This document shows, in pieces, positions 1 through 9,900 of a stretch of DNA of 64,000 bases. Under the pieces are notes generated by a model. That model searched no databases and was not told the DNA's origin. It worked only from the letters and a program-made list of their open reading frames with translations. The first letter of the stretch is position 1. Each line of letters opens with the position of its first letter. The translations under genes were made by a program, and so were the position numbers. The DNA comes from an uncultured Draconibacterium sp. (GTDB taxonomy: Bacteria > Bacteroidota > Bacteroidia > Bacteroidales > Prolixibacteraceae): assembly GCF_963676815.1 (NCBI RefSeq), contig NZ_OY781365.1, positions 3,010,501 to 3,074,500 on the forward strand. Direction: 5' to 3'.

Positions 1-2152
1 GGGAGCGGAGCCAATCAAACCACCGATTTCAGGAATTAAAGATCCATCGATTTTTACCTTGCGTAATGTTGCGGATACTGATAAAGTAAAAGCTTATTGC
101 AACGAACAGCAACCCAAAAGAGCGGTAGTTGTTGGAGCCGGTTTTATCGGGCTCGAAATGGCCGAAAACCTGCATCATTTAGGAATGAAAGTGTCGATTG
201 TGGAAATGGCCAAGCAGGTAATGGCTCCGCTTGATTACGAAATGGCAGCAGTAGTACATCAGCACCTGAAAACCAAACAGGTGGAGTTCTTTTTGAAAGA
301 TGGTGTAACTTCATTTAAACGCGAAGATGGTGTGTTGAATGTTACCTTACAATCGGGACGCCAGATTGAGACTGATCTTGTGATTTTGTCAATTGGTGTA
401 AAGCCGGAGAACAAACTGGCTCGCGAGGCCGGATTGGATCTGGCTCCAAACGGTGGAATTATTGCCAACGAATATTTACTGAGCAACGACGAAAATATTT
501 ATGTGCTGGGTGATGCTATGGCTTTCCCTCATCCGATAACAGGAAAGCTTAGCAATATTTATCTGGCGGGTCCGGCAAACAAACAAGGCCGAATTGTAGC
601 TGATAATATCGTTAGCGGAAATACAAGAAAATACAAAGGCGCCATTGCAACGGCAATTGCCAAAGTGTTCGATATTACCGTGGCATCAACAGGTATTCCT
701 GAAAAAACACTGAAGAATGAAATGATGCCTTACACGGCGAATATCATTCACGGTGCATCGCATGCCGGCTATTATCCCGATGCGTTGCCTTACACGCTGA
801 AAATTCTTTTTCACCCCGAAAATGGAAAATTGTATGGTGCGCAGATGATCGGTTACGAGGGCGTTGACAAACGTATCGACCTGATTGCAACCGTACTGAA
901 ACAAGGTGGTAGTATTTACGATCTGCAGGATATTGAACATGCTTACGCACCTCCGTTTTCATCGGCAAAAGATCCGGTAAACCAGGCAGGTTTTGCGGCA
1001 GAAAATATCGTGAGCGGCAAACTTAAAATCGTTAGTTGGGATGAGATTCATAACTTTCATTCGGATAACATTGTGTTGCTCGATGTTCGGACAGCAGCCG
1101 AAAATGAACTGGGGCACATTGAAGGATCGGTGAATATTCCGGTTGACGATTTGCGCGAACGAATGAATGAACTGCCAACAGACAAAAAGATCATTGTGTA
1201 TTGTGGTGTTGGTTTGCGTGGTTACATTGCCTGTCGCATTCTTTCGCAGTCGGGATTTAACGAAGTTTACAATCTTAGTGGAGGATACAAGACCTACGAG
1301 CACTCCATTTGTAAACAAAGTAACGAGGATATTTTCGAGGCCAACTACATTACCAAAAACGACCATATTTATCGAGGAAAAGCAAATAATGGACAGGTAG
1401 TAATTGAAGGTGCACCGGTAAGAACCATTCAGGTTGATGCGTGTGGTTTGCAGTGCCCCGGACCTATTTTGAAGCTGAAACAGGAAATTGAAAACATTGA
1501 GCCCGGCGAGCGTCTGGAGCAAATTGCTACCGACATGGGTTTTATGAACGATGTTAAGTCGTGGTGTAACATGACCGGCAATAAGCTGGTTTCGGTTTCT
1601 GCTGATAAGGGCAAAGTAAAAGCGCTGATTGAAAAGGGTAAAAAGCAACAGGAAAGCAGTGCAAAGAGCAGTGCAGCTCCGGCAAAAAATAAAACCATGG
1701 TGGTTTTTAGCGACGATATGGACCGAGCACTGGCATCGCTGGTAATTGCAAATGGCGCAGCAGCCATGGGAAGCAAAGTAACTTTGTTTTTCACTTTCTG
1801 GGGGCTGAATGTGATCAAAAAATCGGACAAACCACATGTTGATAAAGACATGATGAGCAAAATGTTTGGTTCGATGATGGCGAAAGATGCCGGCGATTTG
1901 AAACTCTCGAAAATGAATATGATGGGAGTGGGCGCCAAAATGATGAAAAAGCGAATGCTGGCAAAAAAGGTGGATTCGCTGGAAGACATGCTGCAAACAG
2001 CCATGGAAAATGGTGTACAGATGATTGCCTGCCAAATGTCGATGGATGTAATGGGAGTTGATAGAGATGAGTTGATGGAAGGTGTTGAAATAGGTGGTGT
2101 GGCTACTTATCTGGAAGAAGCTGACCAGTCGAATTTGAATTTGTTTATATAG
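1..2152 (+). CDS. CoA-disulfide-reductase-like / rhodanese / TusA / DsrE fusion (5' end cut by window edge)
   Basis: This is a multidomain persulfide-handling flavoprotein. The reading frame is open from base 2, and the residues before the first TTG (GAEPIKPPISGIKDPSIFTL) match the FAD/NAD reductase family, so the gene starts upstream of the window and the TTG at 59 is not a start. Domain order: NAD-binding Rossmann fold (VVGAGFIGLE, about 129-158), pyridine-dimerisation domain (about 640-1000), rhodanese with active-site Cys in VYCGVGLRGY (Cys codon 1202-1204), TusA domain with its CPGP motif (about 1429-1640), Lys-rich linker, and a C-terminal DsrE2-like domain containing CQMSMDVMG. Such fusions are known in anaerobes and Bacteroidota and are thought to reduce CoA or protein persulfides and pass sulfur between domains. 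The CoADR catalytic Cys would lie off-window. An intrinsic terminator follows. Identity is firm; the exact substrate is unknown. Confidence 0.93.
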   Translation, partial: GAEPIKPPISGIKDPSIFTLRNVADTDKVKAYCNEQQPKRAVVVGAGFIGLEMAENLHHLGMKVSIVEMAKQVMAPLDYEMAAVVHQHLKTKQVEFFLKDGVTSFKREDGVLNVTLQSGRQIETDLVILSIGVKPENKLAREAGLDLAPNGGIIANEYLLSNDENIYVLGDAMAFPHPITGKLSNIYLAGPANKQGRIVADNIVSGNTRKYKGAIATAIAKVFDITVASTGIPEKTLKNEMMPYTANIIHGASHAGYYPDALPYTLKILFHPENGKLYGAQMIGYEGVDKRIDLIATVLKQGGSIYDLQDIEHAYAPPFSSAKDPVNQAGFAAENIVSGKLKIVSWDEIHNFHSDNIVLLDVRTAAENELGHIEGSVNIPVDDLRERMNELPTDKKIIVYCGVGLRGYIACRILSQSGFNEVYNLSGGYKTYEHSICKQSNEDIFEANYITKNDHIYRGKANNGQVVIEGAPVRTIQVDACGLQCPGPILKLKQEIENIEPGERLEQIATDMGFMNDVKSWCNMTGNKLVSVSADKGKVKALIEKGKKQQESSAKSSAAPAKNKTMVVFSDDMDRALASLVIANGAAAMGSKVTLFFTFWGLNVIKKSDKPHVDKDMMSKMFGSMMAKDAGDLKLSKMNMMGVGAKMMKKRMLAKKVDSLEDMLQTAMENGVQMIACQMSMDVMGVDRDELMEGVEIGGVATYLEEADQSNLNLFI

Positions 2153-2159
2153 AAGATTA

Positions 2160-2197
2160 GAACGCAGATAACGCTGATTTAACAGATTTGCGCTGAT
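2160..2197 (+). repeat. short 3'-UTR element, copy A
   Basis: The first 15 bases (GAACGCAGATAACGC) recur exactly at 53641-53655 behind alaS. Inside this copy the heptamer CGCTGAT occurs twice (2173 and 2191 areas). Both copies lie between a stop codon and a rho-independent terminator. It is non-coding in appearance; its role is not known. Confidence 0.55.
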
Positions 2198-2202
2198 ACT
2201 TA

Positions 2203-2240
2203 TAGAGGGTTTCGCTTTTGGGTGAAACCCTCTATTTTTT
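2203..2240 (+). terminator. intrinsic terminator of the persulfide fusion gene
   Basis: Perfect 11-bp stem, TAGAGGGTTTC (2203-2213) with GAAACCCTCTA (2224-2234), followed by a T run to 2240. Confidence 0.9.
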
Positions 2241-2243
2241 GCA

Positions 2244-2275
2244 TAAAAAAAGCTGCCCAAAATAGAGCAGCTTTC
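2244..2275 (-). terminator. intrinsic terminator of the Gfo/Idh/MocA lipoprotein gene
   Basis: On the minus strand an 8-bp stem (AAAGCTGC at 2249-2256 pairs with GCAGCTTT at 2267-2274) is followed by a U run. It sits just past the stop at 2294 and almost back to back with the plus-strand terminator. Confidence 0.85.
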
Positions 2276-2293
2276 ATCGTAATATTTTTTGAA

Positions 2294-3697
2294 TTACTGT
2301 CTTGCAGCTTTCAATCCTTCAGTAGTTGTGTAGTATTTTACAATCATATTTGGTACTTCCCATTCCGGCAATTTTCCGTCAATTAGGTATTGCAGGTATT
2401 TCTCAGTTACCTGCCCGAAGTGTGCTTCGTGGCCAACTTTATATTTCTCAGGAATATTCATCACCCACTTTTTATCGCCAATTTTTTTCACCGAAATTCC
2501 GGGATAAGTTTCTGCCAAACCGGTGACTGCATTGTTCAAGCTGCCGGCAAATTCCATCGGATCAACCTCGGTAGCTTCAATGTACAGTTGAGGTTTATAG
2601 CCTTCCTCTTTGCCCTGAACAATTTCCAGGTTACATTTTGTTCCGCGCATAATGGAATAGTGGGTGTCGCCACCGCCTTCAGGTGCTTCAAAATTCCAGA
2701 TTACTGATGCTTTTGCGTGAACACCTTTTAGTGTGTAATTGATCTCACCGTTGCAATAAACTTTTAGAATATCGCCGTCAACATCTTTTTTCAGGAATTC
2801 CGGATATTCATCCAGCGAAGTAGATTTTTTAAACATTTCCGGCGTAAGATCAGTAGTCCAGTGTTTTGCCGAAACAATTTCTACATCTTCTTTCGAAAGA
2901 ACTACCTCAGGAAAAGCTTCCCACTGAATTAAATCAACCAGGTGCGTGTTTACGTCCACAATTCCTTCGCCTTGCTGTTTGGTGTCGAAATACCAACCCG
3001 GACGTTTTAGTGGATTTCCTGAAACGTATTTAAAAAAGTGGTGCACACTTTCTTTGGTAATCGCCGGATTATCCGCTGTTCCGTTTTGCAAGGTTCCAAA
3101 AACCTCGGGCAATTGCGATAATTCGCGCTGCAACATGGTTGTAATTTCGTGGCGTTCGGTCATAATATCGTACAACAAAACACCATTTTCTTCTGCCACT
3201 TGAAAGGCCTTTTCCAGTTTAGGAAATTCTTCAGGTGAAATCACCATGGGTTTGTCGGCCAGCACATTAATTCCCGCTTCAACTGTTTTTAAAATGTAAT
3301 CGGTTTTCTTTCCATTATTTCCGGCAGTTACCATTACGTTGCCCGGTTTTTCTTCCAGCATTTTTTCAAGGTAATCTTCTCCTTTATAAACCTTTTCTAT
3401 CCACGACGTTGGATTTTCAGCGTGTGTATTGTATCCTTCTATTCGTTTCAGATGATCCACTACATCTACACCATCAGGGGCGTAAACATTTACAACCGGA
3501 TCTACCTGGTCGTACATCGATTTTTGTACCAAAGCAGCATGAAAATGTCCCGGGTCAAGGGGCATAATTTTTACTTCTCCTTTTGCTCCGGTGAACATAT
3601 TCTTTTCTTTTTCAGCGTTCGTTGATTTTTGGCTGCCTCCTGTGCAAGCGGAAAACAGAATTACAAGTGTCACTGCCGCAGTTGATAGATGTTTCAT
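2294..3697 (-). CDS. Gfo/Idh/MocA-type oxidoreductase lipoprotein
   Basis: A secreted NAD(P)-dependent oxidoreductase of the Gfo/Idh/MocA type. The N-terminus is a lipoprotein signal with lipobox FSAC and Cys18, so it should be anchored to a membrane, with the enzyme in the periplasm or at the cell surface. The Rossmann half covers about 40-155. The usual glycine loop is replaced by PLDPGHFHA (46-54), while the catalytic Lys lies in the conserved DKP at 148-150. The C-terminal half resembles the putative oxidoreductase C-terminal domain that occurs with this subfamily. Bacteroidota often keep such lipoproteins near sugar-degradation genes, where NAD would have to be tightly bound; that is inference. 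It lies 101 bp after the BNR protein gene on the same strand, so co-transcription is possible. The substrate cannot be told from sequence. Confidence 0.85.
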   Translation of the reverse strand: MKHLSTAAVTLVILFSACTGGSQKSTNAEKEKNMFTGAKGEVKIMPLDPGHFHAALVQKSMYDQVDPVVNVYAPDGVDVVDHLKRIEGYNTHAENPTSWIEKVYKGEDYLEKMLEEKPGNVMVTAGNNGKKTDYILKTVEAGINVLADKPMVISPEEFPKLEKAFQVAEENGVLLYDIMTERHEITTMLQRELSQLPEVFGTLQNGTADNPAITKESVHHFFKYVSGNPLKRPGWYFDTKQQGEGIVDVNTHLVDLIQWEAFPEVVLSKEDVEIVSAKHWTTDLTPEMFKKSTSLDEYPEFLKKDVDGDILKVYCNGEINYTLKGVHAKASVIWNFEAPEGGGDTHYSIMRGTKCNLEIVQGKEEGYKPQLYIEATEVDPMEFAGSLNNAVTGLAETYPGISVKKIGDKKWVMNIPEKYKVGHEAHFGQVTEKYLQYLIDGKLPEWEVPNMIVKYYTTTEGLKAARQ

Positions 3698-3798
3698 GAA
3701 ATATTTTTATTAGTTATTAGATTTCCGTTGGCGTACACGCAAAATTATACTTTTAATTCTGTTTCGAAAGGGATTACGCAAAAGATGTTTATCAACTA

Positions 3799-5127
3799 CT
3801 AGGGTTCAATGTAGTATTTAATGCTGCAATCGTAATCGGTGTAATGGATGTATTTGTTGTTTTCCATCCATAAAACTACTGTTTTTGAATCCTTAGGTTG
3901 ATAACGAGGAATGAATGGCCGCACATTATCGAGAGTTGAATTTTGTGTAATTGGTTCAATATTCCATGAGTTTCCGCCATCGTTTGTTGTACGTTTTTCA
4001 ATTTCAAAAACACCATTAATCTCGCGCGACAAATAAATTTCATTGGGTTTGTTCGGATTGAAAGTCATGTTTCCCATGTAGTGCGGTTCGCGCTCTGTTT
4101 CGCCTTCTGGTGTTTGCGGAAACCATTTTCCGGCTTTGCAAATTTCATGATCTTCCCATGTTTTTGTGTCAGCATTGTACCAGGCGTAGTAATAACGATG
4201 ATCGGTTTCCTGCGGATGACGGGTGTATAGAATGTAAGGAGTGTTGTCTTTTTCAACAACATCGCAAATCCACGCCCGGCCGTGTTCTTCATCAGCTTTA
4301 TAAACCACAGTTGCATCAGTTACCTGAAATGGCAGGCCGTCGAGATTACAGATTTTTGTTCCGTCAGCTTTCCAGAATGCGCCCATTTCATAATAGCAGT
4401 AGTAGACGGAGTTGGTTGGTTCCACGCGCGGATGTCCGTCGGTGAATATCATGTGGATTTTTGATTTACCATCCGAATAATATTTTACGTAAGGCCGGTT
4501 GTTGGGTGTAAACGGAACATCGCTCATTACCACGTATTGTTCGCTCCAGCTTTGGCCGTTGTCGTCTGAGATAATCAGGTTGGGTTTAAAACCGATCCAG
4601 CGGCCAAATACAAATAACTTGTTATTTTCTTCACTTAAAACAAAGGGATTGGCATAGGTATAGGTTTCTCTGGGGAAATTCTTTAGCAATTCGTCGGTTT
4701 TTGGTTTGAAAATCACATTCTCGCCAAAACTACTAATATCGGTGCCGTTTGTTGTTGTATTGCTAACAGCTCCTTTGTCGGTAGCGTGCCAGGCAAACAT
4801 GGTAAAAATATTGCCATTGGGAAGGACTGTAAATGCCGGATTATCATGATCGTCAAATTCAAATTGCGGAAAGATGTTGTTGAATTTTGCATCCTCGGTT
4901 TCAGGGTTTAAGGAGGCTACTTCTACCGAACCATCTTTTTTTATCCAGCCGGTTATTATTTGCCCATCGCTGGTATAAATTGCACGCGGATCAGAAAACC
5001 AGCACCAGGCACCGTCGTCATTTAAGGTTTTTATGACAGGTGTTTTGTCGGCTGTTTTTTGCTGGGAAGAATTACAGCCCAACAGAATTACAATAAATAG
5101 GATAGGTAGCAGATGAATCAGTTTCAT
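3799..5127 (-). CDS. BNR_4-type beta-propeller lipoprotein, possible glycan-active enzyme
   Basis: A 442-residue predicted lipoprotein. The ATG at 5125-5127 is chosen over an upstream TTG (5148) because it gives a compact signal with lipobox LLGC and Cys18. Right after the signal comes GAWCWFSDPRA (39-49), the hallmark opening of BNR_4 repeat proteins, followed by repeated blades rich in Trp, Tyr and Asp-box-like turns (for example DDNGQSW and NDGGNSW). The same seven-bladed fold is used by ulvan and rhamnosyl-glucuronate lyases (PL24/PL25-like) and by the GH145 rhamnosidase, so an extracellular glycan enzyme or binding protein is plausible. No catalytic residue can be assigned here. It precedes the oxidoreductase lipoprotein on the same strand. 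Confidence 0.8.
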   Translation of the reverse strand: MKLIHLLPILFIVILLGCNSSQQKTADKTPVIKTLNDDGAWCWFSDPRAIYTSDGQIITGWIKKDGSVEVASLNPETEDAKFNNIFPQFEFDDHDNPAFTVLPNGNIFTMFAWHATDKGAVSNTTTNGTDISSFGENVIFKPKTDELLKNFPRETYTYANPFVLSEENNKLFVFGRWIGFKPNLIISDDNGQSWSEQYVVMSDVPFTPNNRPYVKYYSDGKSKIHMIFTDGHPRVEPTNSVYYCYYEMGAFWKADGTKICNLDGLPFQVTDATVVYKADEEHGRAWICDVVEKDNTPYILYTRHPQETDHRYYYAWYNADTKTWEDHEICKAGKWFPQTPEGETEREPHYMGNMTFNPNKPNEIYLSREINGVFEIEKRTTNDGGNSWNIEPITQNSTLDNVRPFIPRYQPKDSKTVVLWMENNKYIHYTDYDCSIKYYIEP

Positions 5128-5275
5128 GATAAATATTTTGGAAGTCAAAGTTACTAAATCCTACTTTTCAGGGTTGATTCACGAATATCAAATTTTCTAT
5201 TTTTACTGTTAAAGATTTGATGTTTCTGGTATTTTTCACGAAGTAGAAGTATTTTTAAGGAATAATGAATAAAAG

Positions 5276-6703
5276 CTATTTTTCGTTGTAAAAAAGTTTT
5301 ACTTCAGGCGTGATATTCCAATAATAAAGTAATTCAGCCCGCATTTTACTGTCTTGGGGAATACTATTATTGGCCCAACTTAAAACAAAACAGTCTTTAG
5401 GAATTGAAACTATTTTCTCTTTTGATTGTGCTATTTTTTTTAATGCTTTTCGCTCACATTTATTTCTTCCCAACCCTTTTATATCGGCAATTGAAAAAGT
5501 TAGCAGTACAAATATTAGTAGAATTAGATAATTGCGTTTCGATTTGTTTTGAAGAGATTGTAAAAGATTGAAAGAGGATGCCGCAAAAAAGAATATCAAA
5601 ACAGTAGTTACCGGAATAATTGTATCGTGTCTTATTATAAATGGTCTGTACGGTCTATATCCTCCAAATGGTAAAAGAAAAATGTAAATTAACGAGAAAA
5701 GAATAATCCATTTAAATGCGTATAGGAATGTTGCTCTCTCTTTTAGCAGGTTTTGCTTTTTTAATAAATAAATGTTAATGCCAATTACTACTAACATTAG
5801 TGGTACCCCTAAAGCATGAAATATTTCTCTGTATATACCATTAGGTAAACGCAAATACCTTTGCCCAATAGATATAGTGCCTTCAAATAAATTTGAGTCA
5901 TATGTGCCAAGATACAAGGAATACATACTCCAAATGGAGATTGGAAGTAATAAAATATAAACTGACTTTGGAATTCGTTTTAACAGACAGTTGATATTAT
6001 TGTTACACTGTTTTGCATACATGAGACACCTGGAAGATACAATTAAACAGGTCATTATAAGTAATATTCCGGGGATTAATGGTCCACTAAGAGGCAGTAT
6101 AATTATGAATGGGAATAGCAGAAAATATAACCCAAACGGGATTGTCCTCTTGTAGATAATATTGAGAAGAATGGGTAATAAAAAGAGCATGGTTAAAACT
6201 ATTGGGATTCCATAAAAGAATGTATAGGCTATTGATTTGTCGATGATTCCCATTGTACTCCAGAAACCATGTGATTGGAACATTGGTGTTACGATTGCTG
6301 CAGCAACAATATAATTATGATTTAATGGATTATATCTATTTGTAATAAGAGACGTTATGCAGTATATGAATAAGATTTGAACAACTAGCTTGGCGATTGC
6401 GCTGCTTAAATAAACTGAATTGATCGGGGAAGTAAAGTTTTGTATAAACAGTGGGACATTCCTGAAATACTTCATTAGAAGATAGTGTGAGAAAAACCTA
6501 TTCGGGTTCACATGTTTCTCTTCTGTTTGAATTGCTGAAAATCCCAATGGATCATCCAAAACTTCTTGAACAGCTGGTTCAGGTAACACTCCTCCTTGAA
6601 TATCTCCAAATAATGGGGTTTGATAATATTGTAAGAAGGAAAAAGATAAATCAGCCAGAATAAAAACAATAAATATCCATTTGAGAATTGTTCTGTTTTG
6701 CAT
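5276..6703 (-). CDS. polytopic membrane protein, unknown (GT-C-like layout)
   Basis: A 475-residue protein starting at the ATG at 6701-6703 (the longer frame uses TTG at 6709). I do not recognise the family. It has a first transmembrane helix at about 8-25, then a loop of about 75 residues with many Pro and charged residues (GVLPEPAVQEVLDDPLG), then roughly nine further hydrophobic segments. It ends in a soluble tail of about 75 residues that contains CERKALKKIAQSKEK. A large first loop after helix 1 followed by a helix bundle is the layout of GT-C glycosyltransferases and related lipid-linked sugar enzymes, but no DXD- or EXD-type motif is obvious. The gene is visibly richer in A/T and in Ile/Asn/Lys codons than its neighbours, which fits recent acquisition. 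Terminator and promoter are unclear. Confidence 0.7.
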   Translation of the reverse strand: MQNRTILKWIFIVFILADLSFSFLQYYQTPLFGDIQGGVLPEPAVQEVLDDPLGFSAIQTEEKHVNPNRFFSHYLLMKYFRNVPLFIQNFTSPINSVYLSSAIAKLVVQILFIYCITSLITNRYNPLNHNYIVAAAIVTPMFQSHGFWSTMGIIDKSIAYTFFYGIPIVLTMLFLLPILLNIIYKRTIPFGLYFLLFPFIIILPLSGPLIPGILLIMTCLIVSSRCLMYAKQCNNNINCLLKRIPKSVYILLLPISIWSMYSLYLGTYDSNLFEGTISIGQRYLRLPNGIYREIFHALGVPLMLVVIGINIYLLKKQNLLKERATFLYAFKWIILFSLIYIFLLPFGGYRPYRPFIIRHDTIIPVTTVLIFFFAASSFNLLQSLQNKSKRNYLILLIFVLLTFSIADIKGLGRNKCERKALKKIAQSKEKIVSIPKDCFVLSWANNSIPQDSKMRAELLYYWNITPEVKLFYNEK

Positions 6704-6917
6704 TAGCAATTATTTGATTTGGACGTTAAAAATATAAAAGAATTCAACTTAACATTGTAAATTTAGGAAGATATCTAACGATTGAATTTTGTGTCGGATA
6801 AATAAAATTTAGACTACCACTTAAAATGATCGTGACAGATTTAACGAATAATATCTGGGCTTTTTATTAACTAAGTTTATTTTTACAAAAGGAACATTAA
6901 CATTCAAACAATCAAAA

Positions 6918-9900
6918 ATGATTCGCTCTGTTTTCATTCTCTTCCTATTTTCTTCTTTCAGGTTAGTTGCGCAACCAAACGACTGGCAAAATCCAACGGT
7001 GTTTGAAAAAGGACAAAATGCGCCGCATGCTTTTCATATTCCGTATGCATCGGCTGATGATGCGATACAGAATTTGCCACGAAAATGCGAGAATTACCAA
7101 TTGTTAAACGGGCAGTGGAAGTTTAAATGGGTGGAAACGCCGCAACAGGTACCGGAGGATTTTTGGCAGCCCGATTTAAATACGACAGCATGGGATGAAA
7201 TAAAAGTACCTTCCAACTGGCAAATGGAAGGTTACGGTCACCCGAAGTTCCGGAATGTGGCTATCTCGTTTGAGAATGATCCGCCGAATATTCCCGATTA
7301 TTATAATCCAACAGGATGCTACAAAAAGAAATTTACTGTTCCCGAAAACTGGGAAGATAAAGAAGTGATGCTTCGTTTTGAAGGTATCAAATCAGCTTCG
7401 TACATTTGGGTGAACGGACATCAGGTTGGATACAACCAGGGTGGTTTTGAACCTGCTGAATTTAATCTCACACCATTTATTAAAAAGGGCGAAAATGATC
7501 TGGCGATTCAGGTCATTCGTTTTTCCGATGGTTCGTACCTCGAAAATCAGGATATGTGGCGCTTGTCAGGTATTTTTCGTGATGTGAAATTGTACGCACA
7601 GCCAAAAACATTTATTCATGATCATTACGTGGTAACCGATTTTGATGAAAATTATGAGGATGCAACTTTAACGGTGGAAACACATATTCAGAATCAATTA
7701 CCGGAAGTAGAAACAGGCGAATTTACTGTTGATGTTTACGATCTCGAAGGCCGGTCGATTTTAAAAAATGGAACGATGAAACAAACTTTTGAGGTTGATT
7801 CAATGGGAAATACCAAGGTCCAATTGTCAACTGTGGTAGTCGATCCGCCGCAGTGGTCAGCCGAGTTTCCGAACCTTTTTATAATGCTGGTGCAGCTAAA
7901 AAATGCGAATGGAAAAGTTACTGAGGCATTTACGCAGAAAATTGGCTTTCGCGAGGTGGAATACAACGATAAGATTTTAACGGTGAATGGCGTTCCTGTA
8001 AAACTGAATGGCGTAAACAGCCATATGCATCATCCGGAACACGGGCAGGCGGTGCCGCTGGAAACGTTAAAACAGGACCTGTTACTGATGAAGCAATTCA
8101 ATATCAATTGTGTACGTACCTGCCATTATCCGCCAACTCCCGAGTATATTCAAATGGCCGATGAATTGGGTATCTATATTTTTGATGAAGTGGGTGATGA
8201 GGCGCACAACAATATTTGGTTGTCGGAAAAGGCTGAGTGGACAGAAATGTACCGCGATCGTTCGCGCAAATTGGTATATCGCGACCGCAATCATCCGGCG
8301 GTGATTGTCTGGAGTGCCGGAAACGAATCGGGAAGCGGACAAAATATAAACGAAGTAATAAAAACCGGCAAGGCGATTGATCCAAGTCGTCCGGCCTGGA
8401 TGTATGGCGGAAACACTTTTCATATTCCTTTCGAGGATTTAGTGGGGCCACGTTATTGGCTGCCGGTAGATTATAAAAACCTGGCACAGGGAAAAGTATT
8501 GCCGGCCAACGATAAACGCGCATCGTTCATGGACGAGTATCTGGCTGCAACCGGGAATGGCCTTGGCGGCATGGATGAATACTGGGAATACATCTGGAAA
8601 TTTCCGCGATTAACAGGCGGTGCTATTTGGGACTGGATCAGCCCGGGAATAAAAACACCACGCTGGATTTTGCCCGATCTTTCGGAGGAAAAAAACGACG
8701 GACAAATTATGGGACGCCCGATGTTCCAGCAAGGCGTTTATGGCTGGGGGCTGGAATTTCCCGGTCATGATGATTGGGTGGAGTTTTACCGCGATCCTGG
8801 CCTTGATATTACCGGAAATCAACTGACGATTGACTTTTGGGTAAAACCATCCGAGATTCTACAGCCTAATGTTTTTATTGCCAAAGGTGCGCACGGTTAT
8901 GGCATTCAAATGGCGGATTTGGAAACGCTGGAATTTTATGTTCAAGGAGATAAACGTATTTCTACCAAAGCCAAGGTTGATACTAATTTTTACGAAAATT
9001 GGCATCGCGTAACTGGCATTTACAACGGAAGCCAACTCCAGCTATATATCGACAATAGTAGAGTAGCCACTACTTCATTCTCTGGAAATATTAGCTCTAC
9101 ACCTTTCCCGCTATGTATTGGTCGCGAGGCCGAAACACAGGATCAGGGGGAACACTCAGGGCGCCTGTCGAAAATGGTGATCGACGATGTACGGGTGTTC
9201 AACCGGGCTGTAAATATCAATAATATCGAGAACGAAAATGATGGACTGGTGCTTCATCTGAATTTTGAAGAAGATGAAAAAGACGGTGATTTTTATGCAG
9301 TTGGTTTGGGGGGAAGAACCTATGGAATTATCTGGCCCGACAGAAGTGTTCAACCTGAAATCAATCAGATAAAACGATCAGGGCAGCCCGTTAAAATTGA
9401 AGCTGTTGATATTGAAAATGGGGTATTGAAAATAACAAACCGTCATCATTTTAAGAATTTAAATGAGCTTGAAGGATTCTGGCAAATAAAAGTTGATGGA
9501 GAAAGCAGTCAGCGTGGATTTTTTGATTGTGATATTCCGACTGGCACAACAGGCGAAATCACCATTGATTATCGCCGTCCTCGAATTGAGTCGACAACCG
9601 AATGTTTGCTGGAGGTTTCGTTTATACTAAAAGATGATTTGAACTGGGCGCCAAAAGGACATGAAATTGCATGGGAGCAGTTCAAGGTTCCTGTCGACTT
9701 TTATTTTGTTGACGAAGAAATAAACAATAAGAAAGTGACAGCCACAGAGGATGAAAACTTTATTCACATTAATGGCAGCAACTTTAGTTATTCAATTGAT
9801 AATAAAACCGGCGAATTTGTTTCGCTGAAATATAACGGTACGGAGTACCTCGAGGGCGGTCCTGAATTTATGGTTTGGCGCGCACCAACTGCCAACGATA

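Noticed and set aside
59..61. TTG as start of the persulfide fusion gene
   Set aside because: Frame is open to the window edge and the upstream residues match the reductase family, so the gene is cut, not short.
959..2260. 433-codon minus-strand frame
   Set aside because: Lies opposite a clear multidomain gene; sequence is rich in His/Phe/Asn with no domain, a shadow of the plus-strand codons.
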